Positions 34,957 to 45,656 are shown, counted from the first letter of the stretch. The stretch is 60,233 nt of DNA from Spirosoma spitsbergense DSM 19989 (GCF_000374085.1 NZ_KB893563.1:1-60233), one strand, 5' to 3'. The notes: a model not told the origin generated them from the letters alone. Made by a program: numbers and translations.

Positions 34957-37239
34957 GTGAAAAAGACCCTACATCACATCGCGTTCTTCCTGCTGCTCAG
35001 CCTTTCGGCCATGGCTCAGATGCAGCCCTTCACCCTGCAGGAGGTGAAACTGACGGGCGGGGCGTTCAAAAATGCGCAGGACGTCGACCTGAAATACATA
35101 CTGGCGCTTGACCCGGATAAACTGCTGGCTCCCTATCTCATCGATGCCGGGCTACCGCTGAAAGCGACGCGCTACGGCAACTGGGAAAGCTCCGGCCTGG
35201 ATGGCCACATTGGTGGTCATTACCTGTCGGCGCTGGCGATGATGTATGCCTCGACCGGCGAACCGGAATTGCAAAAACGACTGGACTACATGGTGGCCGA
35301 ACTGGCCCGCTGTCAGGCTAAAAACGGTAACGGCTACGTGGGGGGCATTCCGGAGGGCAAAGTATTCTGGGAACGGATTCACAAAGGCGATATCGACGGC
35401 AGCAGTTTTGGCCTGAACAATACGTGGGTGCCGCTCTACAACATCCACAAGCTGTTTGCGGGCCTGCGCGATGCGTATGCCTACGCGGGAAATAAGCAGG
35501 CGAAGCAGGTGTTGGTTGGTCTGGGCGACTGGTTTGTCGATTTGATAAAACCCCTTTCCGACGATCAGATCCAGCAGGTGTTACGCACCGAGCACGGCGG
35601 CATCAACGAAACCTTCGCCGACCTGTATGTCCTGACCAACGACAAAAAATACCTTGAAACCGCTCAACGGATTTCACATCGGGCGTTGTTGATCCCATTG
35701 CTCGAAAAACAGGATAAGCTCACCGGCCTGCACGCCAATACGCAGATTCCGAAGGTGATTGGCTTTGAGAAAATTGCCTCGCTGACGGGCAAGTCCGACT
35801 GGTCGGAAGCGGCCGTGTATTTCTGGCAGAATGTGTCGCAGACGCGTAGTGTGGCCTTTGGCGGCAACAGTGTGCGCGAGCATTTCAACCCAACTACCGA
35901 TTTCAGCCAGGTGCTTCGCTCCAATCAGGGGCCCGAAACCTGCAATTCGTTTAACATGCTCCGGTTGAGCAAAGCGCTGTTTCTGGATAAAAACGACGTG
36001 AGTTATCTGGACTTCTACGAACGGACGCTGTATAACCACATCCTGTCGAGTCAGCATCCTGAAAAGGGCGGGTTTGTGTATTTCACGCCCATTCGTCCCA
36101 ATCACTACCGGGTGTATTCGCAACCCGAAACCAGCATGTGGTGCTGTGTGGGTTCAGGGCTGGAGAACCACACTAAATACGGCGAACTGATCTACAGCCA
36201 TTCGGACAATGACCTATTTGTCAACCTGTTTATCCCTTCCACGCTGGACTGGAAAGCAAAGCATATTCAACTCACACAGACCACCCGGTTTCCGTACGAA
36301 AACCAGTCGGACCTGACCTTAAAACTGACAAAGCCACAGCAATTTTCCTTACAGATACGCTATCCCAACTGGGCCGAAAACCTGACCGTTCTGGTCAATG
36401 GCAAACCGCAGCCGATTGACGGCAAACCGTCAAGCTACGTAGCCATTTCGCGAAAATGGAAATCGGGCGATACCGTAACCGTCCGCTTCACAACCGCTAC
36501 TCATCTGGAATACCTGCCCGATGGCTCCAACTGGGCCGCTTTTGTGCATGGTCCCATTGTGCTGGCGGCTAAAACGTCGACGGCAGACATGAAAGGGCTT
36601 TTTGCCGACGACAGCCGGATGGGCCACGAAGCAAAGGGTAAGCTCTACCCGCTCACCAGTGCTTACGCGCTCGTGGGTGACCCAGCCACGTACCTGACCC
36701 GGCTAAAGCCCGTTGACCGGCTAGAATTTGGCCTGGATTCGCTGACGCTGCAACCGTTCTATGAGGTACATGATGCACGATACCAGATGTATTTCCAGAC
36801 CTTTACGAAAGCTGCTTTTAATGAGCAGCAAGCCCGGCTGAAGCAACAGGAAACCGAGTCTATGGCGCTCGAAGCCAATACCGTTGACAAAGTAAATTGC
36901 GGGGAACAGCAACCCGAAGTCGATCATCAGTACAAAGGCGAAAAAAGTGAGTCGGGCTACGACGATGAACGGTTCTGGCGACGTACCCGTTCGTACATCG
37001 ACTACCAGTTACAAAACAAAGGATTGGCAGGTAAATACCTTACCATCATCGCTTTAGATAATATCGACCCAAAAAAAGTAAGCTTTTTAATTAACGAAAA
37101 GCCCGCAGAAATCCTGTCAGCCGAGGGGAAAACTATCCGGCTAAAAGTAGGCGACAACGAGGTAATAACACTGAGAATCGCGGCTCAAAATGGGCAAAGC
37201 ACCCCTCGATTCAATCAAATCAGACTTTTAACGCGTTAA
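34957..37239 (+). CDS. GH127 family hydrolase (beta-L-arabinofuranosidase type)
   Basis: 760 residues from a GTG at 34957 (MKKTLHHIAFFLLLSLSAMAQ, signal peptide), 17 nt after the repeat. The GH127 zinc/catalytic set is intact: E327 and C329 in GPETCNSF, and the cysteine pair C396-C397 in MWCCVGSG, one of which is the nucleophile in characterised members. An (alpha/alpha)6 barrel occupies about 30-430, beta-sandwich domains follow, and a C-terminal segment about 640-760 appears extra. Known GH127 activity is on beta-L-arabinofuranose, whereas xylan arabinose is mostly alpha-linked, so the true substrate is open. Confidence 0.9.
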   Translation: MKKTLHHIAFFLLLSLSAMAQMQPFTLQEVKLTGGAFKNAQDVDLKYILALDPDKLLAPYLIDAGLPLKATRYGNWESSGLDGHIGGHYLSALAMMYASTGEPELQKRLDYMVAELARCQAKNGNGYVGGIPEGKVFWERIHKGDIDGSSFGLNNTWVPLYNIHKLFAGLRDAYAYAGNKQAKQVLVGLGDWFVDLIKPLSDDQIQQVLRTEHGGINETFADLYVLTNDKKYLETAQRISHRALLIPLLEKQDKLTGLHANTQIPKVIGFEKIASLTGKSDWSEAAVYFWQNVSQTRSVAFGGNSVREHFNPTTDFSQVLRSNQGPETCNSFNMLRLSKALFLDKNDVSYLDFYERTLYNHILSSQHPEKGGFVYFTPIRPNHYRVYSQPETSMWCCVGSGLENHTKYGELIYSHSDNDLFVNLFIPSTLDWKAKHIQLTQTTRFPYENQSDLTLKLTKPQQFSLQIRYPNWAENLTVLVNGKPQPIDGKPSSYVAISRKWKSGDTVTVRFTTATHLEYLPDGSNWAAFVHGPIVLAAKTSTADMKGLFADDSRMGHEAKGKLYPLTSAYALVGDPATYLTRLKPVDRLEFGLDSLTLQPFYEVHDARYQMYFQTFTKAAFNEQQARLKQQETESMALEANTVDKVNCGEQQPEVDHQYKGEKSESGYDDERFWRRTRSYIDYQLQNKGLAGKYLTIIALDNIDPKKVSFLINEKPAEILSAEGKTIRLKVGDNEVITLRIAAQNGQSTPRFNQIRLLTR

Positions 37240-37275
37240 CGGGCAATTCATTTTAGCATGCATCCTATCCACAAA

Positions 37276-37292
37276 TGTGTCAATTTGACAAC
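37276..37292 (+). promoter_or_regulatory. candidate Nudix-regulator operator, copy 4, inside the PUL
   Basis: tgtgtcaatttgacaac: TGTCA / TGACA perfectly inverted around ATT, same centre and spacing as the copies at 14864 and 21473. It lies 34 nt before the ATG at 37327, so it could overlap an internal promoter. Confidence 0.45.
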
Positions 37293-37326
37293 ATTAATAA
37301 ACAAAGGAATTTCCAATCCAATCTGT

Positions 37327-37848
37327 ATGAAAATGTCATTCGTAAAATTACTCCCGTTTTCGTTCGCCCTGATGCTCAGTAGCCAGGTCTGTGCACAATC
37401 CAATTTCACCAGTAAAACAATTGGCGTAGGAGTTGTAGTCGCCGACGTAGAACGTTCGCTGGATTTTTATGTGAACGGCATCGGCATGGTCAAAACGGGC
37501 AGTTTCACTATCAACGAGGATTTTGGTAAACGCTCCGGCCTGACCAATGGCGTACCGACGAACGTAACCATCCTGAAGCTCGAAAACAGCCCCGATGCAA
37601 CCGATTGGAAACTGATGAGTTTTGGCAAAAAAGCGTCGCATCCGAAGCCCCGCTACATTCAGGACGATACGGGAATGCAGTATATCACCATTAACGTAAA
37701 AGCCCTGCAACCCATCATTGACCGACTAACCCAACTTAAAGTGCCGTTTTTGGGCAGTACGCCCACGCCCCTAAATGAGAAAGCGCACTTTGTTTTTGTA
37801 CAGGACCCCGATGGCAATTTCGTGGAACTGATTGGTCCGCTCCAGTAG
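37327..37848 (+). CDS. secreted VOC-family protein
   Basis: 173 residues from the ATG at 37327 (MKMSFVKLLPFSFALMLSSQVCAQ, a clear signal peptide). The frame is open from 37258, but that would bury the signal and include the operator-like motif. One VOC domain follows: TIGVGVVVADVERSLDFYVN at the start and FVFVQDPDGNFVELIGPLQ at the end, with a Glu at the usual final metal-ligand position. Most VOC enzymes are cytosolic, so export is unusual. It sits between GH127 and GH43 with a 30-bp gap to the latter. The function in xylan use is unknown. Confidence 0.88.
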   Translation: MKMSFVKLLPFSFALMLSSQVCAQSNFTSKTIGVGVVVADVERSLDFYVNGIGMVKTGSFTINEDFGKRSGLTNGVPTNVTILKLENSPDATDWKLMSFGKKASHPKPRYIQDDTGMQYITINVKALQPIIDRLTQLKVPFLGSTPTPLNEKAHFVFVQDPDGNFVELIGPLQ

Positions 37849-37878
37849 CCTTTACAAACCGATACTCATCTTTACCCA

Positions 37879-39456
37879 ATGAAAAACAAGTTATTACGAT
37901 CTGGGCTACTGGCAAGCGTTCTCCTGTTCCGGTGCCTGATAGCGGTAGCCCAAACGGCCCACAACCCCATCATTTTCGCCGACGTGCCCGACATGGCGAT
38001 GATTCGGGTGGGCAACATGTATTACATGAGCAGCACCACGATGCACATGAGTCCGGGATTACCGATTATGAAGTCGAAAGACCTGGTGAACTGGCAGATG
38101 GTTGGTTACGCTTACGATACCCTGGCCAGTGTTGATGCGCTGAACCTGACCAACGGAAAAAGTACGTACGGCCGTGGCTCGTGGGCCAGCAGCCTGCGCT
38201 TTCATAACGGCACGTACTACGTGACTACCTTCGCTCAGACGACTGGCAAAACCTACATATACACCACTAAAAACATTGAAAAAGGTCCCTGGAAAGTAGC
38301 CTCATTTTCGCCGTCGTACCACGACCATAGCCTGTTTTTCGATGACGATGGTCGGGTTTACCTCATCTACGGAGCGGGTAAGCTCAAACTGATTGAACTC
38401 AGTGCTGATGTTTCCGGCGTGAAGCCCGGCACTACAGAGCAGGTCCTGATTGAAAACGCCAGTACACCTTCCGGAACGGGGGGTGGGCTGCCCGCCGAGG
38501 GGTCGCAATTGTTTAAAGTCAAAGGCAAGTATTACCTGTTCAACATTACCTGGCCCAAAGGGGGAATGCGGACGGTGGTCATTCATCGGGCCGACAAGAT
38601 TACCGGTCCCTGGGAAGGCCGCATCGGACTGCAGGATAGGGGCGTTGCACAGGGTGGGCTTATCGACACCCCCGACGGGAAGTGGTATGCTTACCTTTTT
38701 CGTGATTTTGGCGGGGTAGGCCGCATTCCGTATCTGGTGCCGGTGGCCTGGGAAGATGGCTGGCCGGTGCTGGGTGTGAATGGCAAAGTACCCGAAACGC
38801 TCGACTTGCCCGCCAGCAAAGGACTAATTCCCGGCCTGGTTGCCTCCGACGAATTCACCCGCAAAAAAGGCGACCCCGCCCTGCCCTTAGTGTGGCAGTG
38901 GAACCACAACCCCGATAATAATCTGTGGTCAGTTTCGGACCGGAAAGGGTTTCTTCGCCTGAAAACCGGGCGAACAGATACGTCATTTGTGATGGCCCGC
39001 AATACCCTTACTCAGCGTACTATTGGCCCGGAAAGTTCGGGGGCTACCGCGCTGGACGTATCAAACCTGAAGTCCGGTGACTTTGCCGGACTTTGTCTAT
39101 TACAGAAAAACTACGGCCTGGTGGGTGTCAAAGCCGAATCGGGCAGTAAGTCAATCGTGATGGTGAGTGCCGGTTCAGGGAAGCCTGTTGAGGTGCAGCG
39201 GGTGCCGCTGAGCCAGAAAACGGTCTATCTGAAAGCCGAGTGCGATTTCAAAGACCGCAAAGACACCGCCCATTTCTTCTACAGTCTGGATGGCAAAACC
39301 TGGACGGCCATTGGGGAGCCACTGAAGATGCCCTATACCCTCCCCCATTTTATGGGCTACCGCTTTGGCCTGTTCAACTACGCCACCCAAAAAACGGGCG
39401 GTTTTGCCGACTTCGACTATTTCCGGATAACCGATAATCTAGCCCCAAAGAAATAA
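37879..39456 (+). CDS. GH43 beta-xylosidase / arabinofuranosidase (second)
   Basis: 525 residues. Signal peptide MKNKLLRSGLLASVLLFRCLIAVAQ. The GH43 propeller begins HNPIIFADVPDMAMIRVG with base D38 in the VPD motif. Acid E207 lies in GLPAEGSQLFK, and FFDDDGRVYLIYG supplies a blade typical of the family. A C-terminal beta-sandwich (about 325-515, VWQWNHNPDNNLWSVSDRKGF) follows. The VPD motif and sequence style resemble GH43 subfamily members acting on arabinoxylan. Its stop overlaps the ATG of the next GH43 gene (taatg), implying coupled translation. Confidence 0.92.
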   Translation: MKNKLLRSGLLASVLLFRCLIAVAQTAHNPIIFADVPDMAMIRVGNMYYMSSTTMHMSPGLPIMKSKDLVNWQMVGYAYDTLASVDALNLTNGKSTYGRGSWASSLRFHNGTYYVTTFAQTTGKTYIYTTKNIEKGPWKVASFSPSYHDHSLFFDDDGRVYLIYGAGKLKLIELSADVSGVKPGTTEQVLIENASTPSGTGGGLPAEGSQLFKVKGKYYLFNITWPKGGMRTVVIHRADKITGPWEGRIGLQDRGVAQGGLIDTPDGKWYAYLFRDFGGVGRIPYLVPVAWEDGWPVLGVNGKVPETLDLPASKGLIPGLVASDEFTRKKGDPALPLVWQWNHNPDNNLWSVSDRKGFLRLKTGRTDTSFVMARNTLTQRTIGPESSGATALDVSNLKSGDFAGLCLLQKNYGLVGVKAESGSKSIVMVSAGSGKPVEVQRVPLSQKTVYLKAECDFKDRKDTAHFFYSLDGKTWTAIGEPLKMPYTLPHFMGYRFGLFNYATQKTGGFADFDYFRITDNLAPKK

Positions 39457-41426
39457 TGTATGACTGTTTATTCATAAACCGCAACCTGTTATACGTGATC
39501 GGCCTGTACCTGTTTCTAATGAGCCCACTATCTGCTCCTGCGCAACAGGCTTCCAATTACTCCCGCGTCAATACTTACGTCAACCCTGTATTGCCTGGCG
39601 ACCACCCCGACCCGACGATGCTGAAGGTGGGCGATGATTTTTACCACTGCGGGTCCAGCTTCCACTTCACGCCCTACCTGCCCATTTACCACTCGAAAGA
39701 TATGGTGCATTGGGAGGTGATTAGTCGGGTGGTGCCGCCGACGGCAAGCTTCGTCACCGACCGGCCGTCGGCGGGTATCTGGCAGGGGGCCATCACCTAT
39801 TTCTACGGTTCGTACTGGATTTATTTCTCGGCCAACGGGCAGTGGTTTTCCAAAGCCAGCAACCCCAAAGGGCCGTGGTCGGAGCCGGTGCGCGTGAAAG
39901 GCAACCCAAAAACGGGACCGCTGGGCTACGACAATTCCATTTTCGTGGACGACGACGGCAAGCCATACATGGTGATTAAGAACGGGCAGAAAACCAACCG
40001 CATTCAGGAACTGGGCCAGGATGGTCAGCTTACTTCGTCGGTCATTGACCTCGACTGGGTGAACGCCAAACTCCAGTACAGCTGGGCGGAAGGGCCGGTG
40101 ATGTGCAAACGGAATGGCTTCTACTACTACTTCCCGGCGGGCGACGTATCGGGCGGGCAGTACGCCATGCGTGGCAAAGCCCTCACCGCCGACTCAACCC
40201 AATGGGAGCGACTCGGTAATTTCTTCAAACCTATCACCGATTCAACAGTTGGCTTCCGTCGCCCGAACCATATTTCGGCACCGATCCAATTGACCGATGG
40301 TACCTGGTGGACGATTGGACAGAGTTATGAGAAGCCGCTACAAGGCGCAGACTGGTCGGGTGTGGGTCGGCAAACAGGTTTGTATCAGGTCATTTGGGAA
40401 GGGGACCGTCCGTACGGCGTGCCCCCCACCACACAGCCCGTCGTTAAACCCAATCTGCCACAGGGAGGAATTTTGTGGCGCAGTGTTCAATCTGATCAGT
40501 TTGATAAAGAGACTCTTTCGCTGAACTGGCATTTTCTGAGTAAGCACGCTGCCAGCCGGTATTCGCTGTCGGACCGGAAAGGCTGGGTGCGGCTCTCGCC
40601 CGACACAGCCCGCGTACACCTGATGCAGAAAGAAACCGACCACTATTATTCGGCCGTGACGCGGGTTGATCTCAACGCCGATGAGGCTACTGCTAAAGCT
40701 GGCCTTTACCTGACCAATGGCAATCAGAAGGTATTCGTGCAGCTTTACAGCGGGTTCGACGGGGGCAGGAAAATCGTTTTCAAACTCGATACGGCCACCC
40801 GCTCTGTGCCAAATACAATAGGCAACGTGGTCTGGCTAAAAGTAACACGCTACGAGCATCAGCTAACCGGCTATTATAGTAGAGACGGTAAGAAATGGAT
40901 GAGCGTTGGCGCTCCCATTAGCGCGGTCAACCTGGACAAGGCCCAGCCCAATTTCAACTCGTGGGTAGGTACTAGTGTGGGCTTGTTCGCCGAAGGCAAA
41001 CCCGCCGACTTCGATTTCTTCGTGTGCAAGGATGGCTTTTCGAGTCTCCCCGCCGTGGGCTACAGCAATTATTACGGCGTCGAGAAAGTAGGCAGCTCGG
41101 CCATGAAGGCTGTTACGAATGATTCCGATAAGGGTGGCTGGTTCATGCTGTCGGGCGTGGATTTGGGCAGCGGGAAAGATGTTGCCAAACAGATTCAGGT
41201 ACAGCTATCGGCAGCTGGCGCAGGAAATCTGGAAATCTGGCTCGACGACCTGACCACCGGGAAAAAGATTGCCAATATACCGTTCAAGTCAACCGGTAGT
41301 ACTACTGATTTGAGGACATTGAGCCAATCAGTAAAAGGTGTTTCGGGCCATCACGACGTCTTTGTGAAGTTCCCGGCCGGACAGGCTAAAATCGCCACCA
41401 TCAAAGCGGTACAGTTTCAAAAATAG
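39456..41426 (+). CDS. GH43 family enzyme with C-terminal CBM6-like module (third)
   Basis: 656 residues. The N-terminus MYDCLFINRNLLYVIGLYLFLMSPLSAPAQQ is a long signal sequence. The propeller has base D52 in GDHPDPTMLK, a DNSIFVDDDGKPYM blade and acid E212 in WAEGPVMCKR. A GH43-associated beta-sandwich (about 345-520) precedes a CBM6-like jelly-roll (about 525-655: SNYYGVEKVGSSAMKAV, GGWFMLSGVDLGSGKDVAKQI, LEIWLDDLTTGKKIANI). CBM6 modules bind xylan, so this enzyme probably acts directly on polymer. Translationally coupled to the second GH43. Confidence 0.9.
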   Translation: MYDCLFINRNLLYVIGLYLFLMSPLSAPAQQASNYSRVNTYVNPVLPGDHPDPTMLKVGDDFYHCGSSFHFTPYLPIYHSKDMVHWEVISRVVPPTASFVTDRPSAGIWQGAITYFYGSYWIYFSANGQWFSKASNPKGPWSEPVRVKGNPKTGPLGYDNSIFVDDDGKPYMVIKNGQKTNRIQELGQDGQLTSSVIDLDWVNAKLQYSWAEGPVMCKRNGFYYYFPAGDVSGGQYAMRGKALTADSTQWERLGNFFKPITDSTVGFRRPNHISAPIQLTDGTWWTIGQSYEKPLQGADWSGVGRQTGLYQVIWEGDRPYGVPPTTQPVVKPNLPQGGILWRSVQSDQFDKETLSLNWHFLSKHAASRYSLSDRKGWVRLSPDTARVHLMQKETDHYYSAVTRVDLNADEATAKAGLYLTNGNQKVFVQLYSGFDGGRKIVFKLDTATRSVPNTIGNVVWLKVTRYEHQLTGYYSRDGKKWMSVGAPISAVNLDKAQPNFNSWVGTSVGLFAEGKPADFDFFVCKDGFSSLPAVGYSNYYGVEKVGSSAMKAVTNDSDKGGWFMLSGVDLGSGKDVAKQIQVQLSAAGAGNLEIWLDDLTTGKKIANIPFKSTGSTTDLRTLSQSVKGVSGHHDVFVKFPAGQAKIATIKAVQFQK

Positions 41427-41465
41427 TCATTCATTTTTTCGTCGTAAAAACGATAAGCCGAATAG

Positions 41466-42338
<873 letters not shown>

Positions 42339-42407
42339 AGGTGAGGCCTTTTCCAGAATGAGGTTTGGTAGTGAGTGAGAACAGGATTCCGATTGAGACC
42401 CAAAAAG

Positions 42408-43364
42408 ATGAAGCGCTTCGATTTATCAATGTCGTCCGAAAATGCCTGGTGTAGCCGTAGAAAAGCGTCGTTCGTAGCCGCATTTACTAGTTGGTTTGTC
42501 GCCATTTCTTTTATGGCAAACGCGCAGGAAATCATCCCGTTGTACCCCGGCGAAGTTCCGAATTCGAAAGTTTCGGATGTGCAGGAGTCTGGAGCGGCAT
42601 CGGGGGTATTGAAAGGCATTACCAAACCCACTCTTGAGTACTTTAAGCCCGCAGCCGACAAGGCGTCCGGGGCCGCTGTCATCATCATTCCGGGTGGCGG
42701 ATACGGAGTAGTTGTCTATCAGGGCGAAGGCGTTGGCACCGCCAAAGCGATGGCCGAAAAAGGCGTTGCTGCCTTTGTGTTGAAGTACCGGCTGCCGAGT
42801 GATGTCATCATGCCCGACAAGAAAATCGGCCCGTTGCAGGATGCCCAGCAGGCCATTAAACTGGTGCGGGATAATGCCGATAAGTGGGGAATTGACAAAA
42901 CCAAAATCGGGATTATGGGCTTCTCGGCGGGTGGCCACCTGGCGTCAACAGAAGCTACGCACTTTGAAAAGGCCTATATCGAGAATAGCAACAACACCAG
43001 CCTGCGGCCCGACTTTCAAATTTTGGTGTACCCGGTTATCAGCATGCAGGACAGCCTCGCACACGGCGGTTCGCACGATAACCTGTTGGGCAAAAATCCA
43101 TCGCAGCAGGATGTCGACCTCTTTTCCAATGAGTTGCAGGTTCGTGCCAACACGCCCCCGACGTACCTGACCCACGCGGCCGACGACAAAGTGGTCGACG
43201 TGGATAACAGCATTATCTATTTCGAGACGCTCCGGCACCTGAAAGTGCCGGTCGAAATGCACATCTACCCCAAAGGTGACCACGGCTTTATTTTCCGACA
43301 TCCGGGTTGGATGGAACCGCTGTTCGCCTGGATGCAACTCAACAACTGGGTCAAAAATAACTGA
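42408..43364 (+). CDS. secreted alpha/beta-hydrolase esterase (acetylxylan-esterase-like)
   Basis: 318 residues. I chose the ATG at 42408 (MKRFDLSMSSENAW); the GTG at 42375 and the ATG at 42429 are alternatives. A hydrophobic stretch (FVAAFTSWFVAISFMANA) is the signal core, preceded by an unusually long N-region. The fold motifs are VIIIPGGGYGVVVYQGEG (oxyanion), nucleophile S173 in GFSAGGHLAS, and a catalytic His in GDHGFIF. The family includes proteins often labelled xylanase B-like or BD-FAE esterases that remove acetyl or feruloyl groups. Context supports xylan de-esterification. Confidence 0.87.
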   Translation: MKRFDLSMSSENAWCSRRKASFVAAFTSWFVAISFMANAQEIIPLYPGEVPNSKVSDVQESGAASGVLKGITKPTLEYFKPAADKASGAAVIIIPGGGYGVVVYQGEGVGTAKAMAEKGVAAFVLKYRLPSDVIMPDKKIGPLQDAQQAIKLVRDNADKWGIDKTKIGIMGFSAGGHLASTEATHFEKAYIENSNNTSLRPDFQILVYPVISMQDSLAHGGSHDNLLGKNPSQQDVDLFSNELQVRANTPPTYLTHAADDKVVDVDNSIIYFETLRHLKVPVEMHIYPKGDHGFIFRHPGWMEPLFAWMQLNNWVKNN

Positions 43365-43424
43365 TGCCGTTTTGTCCTCAGTTACGCTCTTTCACTCATT
43401 CACCCTTTCGCTCTTTATTTCCAT

Positions 43425-45656
43425 ATGAAACGAATCGCCTTACTCTTCCCGCTTCTCCTGAGCATCCAGATTGCCTCCTGGTCGCAGCCTGCACCGGTTT
43501 CGGTGCCTCTGGCATCGGCAAACCAAAACGGGATATCAGGAAAAGCGAAGTTGGCTACAGGGCATAGCTCCACTAACCCAGAAAGGGAGAATCAACGGGA
43601 AAGTTATGTTGACCAGCACACTCAATTTCCGGAGCCAACCCCTCCGCAACCCGTTGGCCCACTTCCGAGCCAAAACCAGTTGCGCTGGCAAAAAATGGAA
43701 TACTATGCCTTCATCCATTTTTCCATCAATACCTACACCGATATGGCCTGGGGTTTGGATAGCGAAGACCCCAGGCTGTTCAATCCGACAAAACTGGATT
43801 GCCGGCAATGGGCACGCATTTGTAAAGAGGCCGGTATGAAAGGCATCATTTTTACGGCAAAACACCACAGCGGATTTTGTCTCTGGCCCTCAAAATACAC
43901 CGACTACTCCGTAAAAAATGTACCTTGGCGAAATGGGAAGGCCGATATCGTACGGGAACTGGCTGATGCCTGCAAGGAATACGGTCTGAAGTTCGGCGTG
44001 TACCTGTCGCCCTGGGACCGCAACCATGCCGACTACGGAAAGCCGGAATACATCACGTATTTCCGAAACCAGCTGACGGAACTGCTGACCAACTACGGTG
44101 ACATTTTTGAGATATGGTTCGATGGCGCCAACGGTGGGTCAGGTTACTACGGCGGGGCGAACGAAACCCGTAAAATCGATTCAAAAACCTACTACGACTG
44201 GCCGAACACATACAAACTCGTGCGTAAACTCCAGCCCAACATCGTCATCTGGAATGACGGAGGTGAGCGGGCCGACCTGCGCTGGGTGGGTACCGAGGCC
44301 GGATACGTAGGCGAAACCAACTGGAGTTTATTGAATGCAACGGGCGATGTGCCAGAGGAAATGCTGCGCCACGGCGTAGAAAATGGTAATGCCTGGGTAC
44401 CGGGCGAGGTAAACACGTCTATTCGGCCGGAGTGGTTCTATCACGAACGCGAGGACAAAAAAGTAAAAACGTTGCCCCAACTGATGGATACGTACTACAA
44501 TTCCATTGGTCGGAATGCAACGTTGCTGCTCAATTTCCCAATCATGCCCAATGGGCTGATTAACAAATTGGACGAAAAAGCCGTCCAGGCATTTGCCAAA
44601 GCGACCAAAGAAGCCTTCGCTCTGAACCTGGCCAAAAACGCCCGTGCCACGGCTTCCCAGACAAGGGGGAAAGACTCAGCGTATGAAGCCCGTAAAGCCA
44701 TTGATACCGACACAGAAAGCTACTGGGCAACGGACGATAACGTTCGTAACGCATCGTTAACGATAGAGTTCAACAAACCCACGACGTTCAATCGGTTTCT
44801 GGTGCAGGAACCCATCCGGTTAGGGCAACGGGTCAAAGCGTTTACGGTAGAGGGCTTCGTCGATGGTAGCTGGAAAGAGCTTGCCAAGGAAACGACCATT
44901 GGGTACAAGCGTATTCTCCGGTTTCCGACCGTTGAGGCTACGCAACTACGGCTGACGATTCTGGATGCCAAAGGCTGCCCGCTGATTTCAAACCTCGAAG
45001 TCTATAATGCCCCGCTGATTTTAACGCCCCCCATCATTACCCGCGATAAGGCTGGCGATATTCACCTCAAGCCCGGCGATACCGAATCAGAATTATACTA
45101 TACCCTCAACGGAAGCACACCAACGGCAACCGCTACCAAATACACTGGCCCTGTGAAAACCAGTTCTGGAAAAGCTGAACTCAAGGCCATCGCCTACAAT
45201 CCGTACACGAAACAAAGCAGTATCGTTAGCGACGAGAAATTTGACATCGCCCGCAGTGCCTGGAAAATCGTGAGTACGGATGCGAAGTCGGCGTACCAAC
45301 TTTTGGATGGGAACCCCGGTACGTCCTGGCATCAACCCAAAGACCAGAAAATGCCCGCAGACCTGGTCATTGACTTGGGTAAAGAAGAAAATCTGGCCGG
45401 ATTCCGGTACCTGCCTGCCCAAAACTGGTGGGAAGAAGCCAGCATTATCACCCAGTACCAATTTGAGGTGTCAACCGATAATTCAAGCTGGAAGCGGGTG
45501 AGTGAAGGCGAGTTTTCGAACATCAAAAACAGCCCGGTCTGGCAGACAAAATCATTCGAACCGATCCGCGCCCGATACATCAAACTACGGGCTTTGAAAA
45601 ATACACAGGAGAAATCGGCATCGGGCTATGCAGAGATTGACATTGTTACCCAGTGA
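43425..45656 (+). CDS. GH29 alpha-L-fucosidase with F5/8-type (CBM32-like) domains
   Basis: 743 residues. A signal peptide (MKRIALLFPLLLSIQIASWSQ) and a 60-residue low-complexity linker precede the GH29 barrel. The barrel shows FIHFSINTYTDMAWG, FTAKHHSGFCLW, LSPWDRN and the nucleophile D233 in EIWFDGANG. A first discoidin-like domain (about 405-530, ARATASQTRGKDSAYEARKA) is followed by a chitobiase-C-like beta domain (about 540-600, ESELYYTLNGSTPTA) and a second F5/8 domain (about 610-740). It hydrolyses alpha-L-fucosides in the family's characterised members. Fucose is not a standard xylan substituent, so it may target co-occurring xyloglucan or rhamnogalacturonan. Confidence 0.93.
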   Translation: MKRIALLFPLLLSIQIASWSQPAPVSVPLASANQNGISGKAKLATGHSSTNPERENQRESYVDQHTQFPEPTPPQPVGPLPSQNQLRWQKMEYYAFIHFSINTYTDMAWGLDSEDPRLFNPTKLDCRQWARICKEAGMKGIIFTAKHHSGFCLWPSKYTDYSVKNVPWRNGKADIVRELADACKEYGLKFGVYLSPWDRNHADYGKPEYITYFRNQLTELLTNYGDIFEIWFDGANGGSGYYGGANETRKIDSKTYYDWPNTYKLVRKLQPNIVIWNDGGERADLRWVGTEAGYVGETNWSLLNATGDVPEEMLRHGVENGNAWVPGEVNTSIRPEWFYHEREDKKVKTLPQLMDTYYNSIGRNATLLLNFPIMPNGLINKLDEKAVQAFAKATKEAFALNLAKNARATASQTRGKDSAYEARKAIDTDTESYWATDDNVRNASLTIEFNKPTTFNRFLVQEPIRLGQRVKAFTVEGFVDGSWKELAKETTIGYKRILRFPTVEATQLRLTILDAKGCPLISNLEVYNAPLILTPPIITRDKAGDIHLKPGDTESELYYTLNGSTPTATATKYTGPVKTSSGKAELKAIAYNPYTKQSSIVSDEKFDIARSAWKIVSTDAKSAYQLLDGNPGTSWHQPKDQKMPADLVIDLGKEENLAGFRYLPAQNWWEEASIITQYQFEVSTDNSSWKRVSEGEFSNIKNSPVWQTKSFEPIRARYIKLRALKNTQEKSASGYAEIDIVTQ

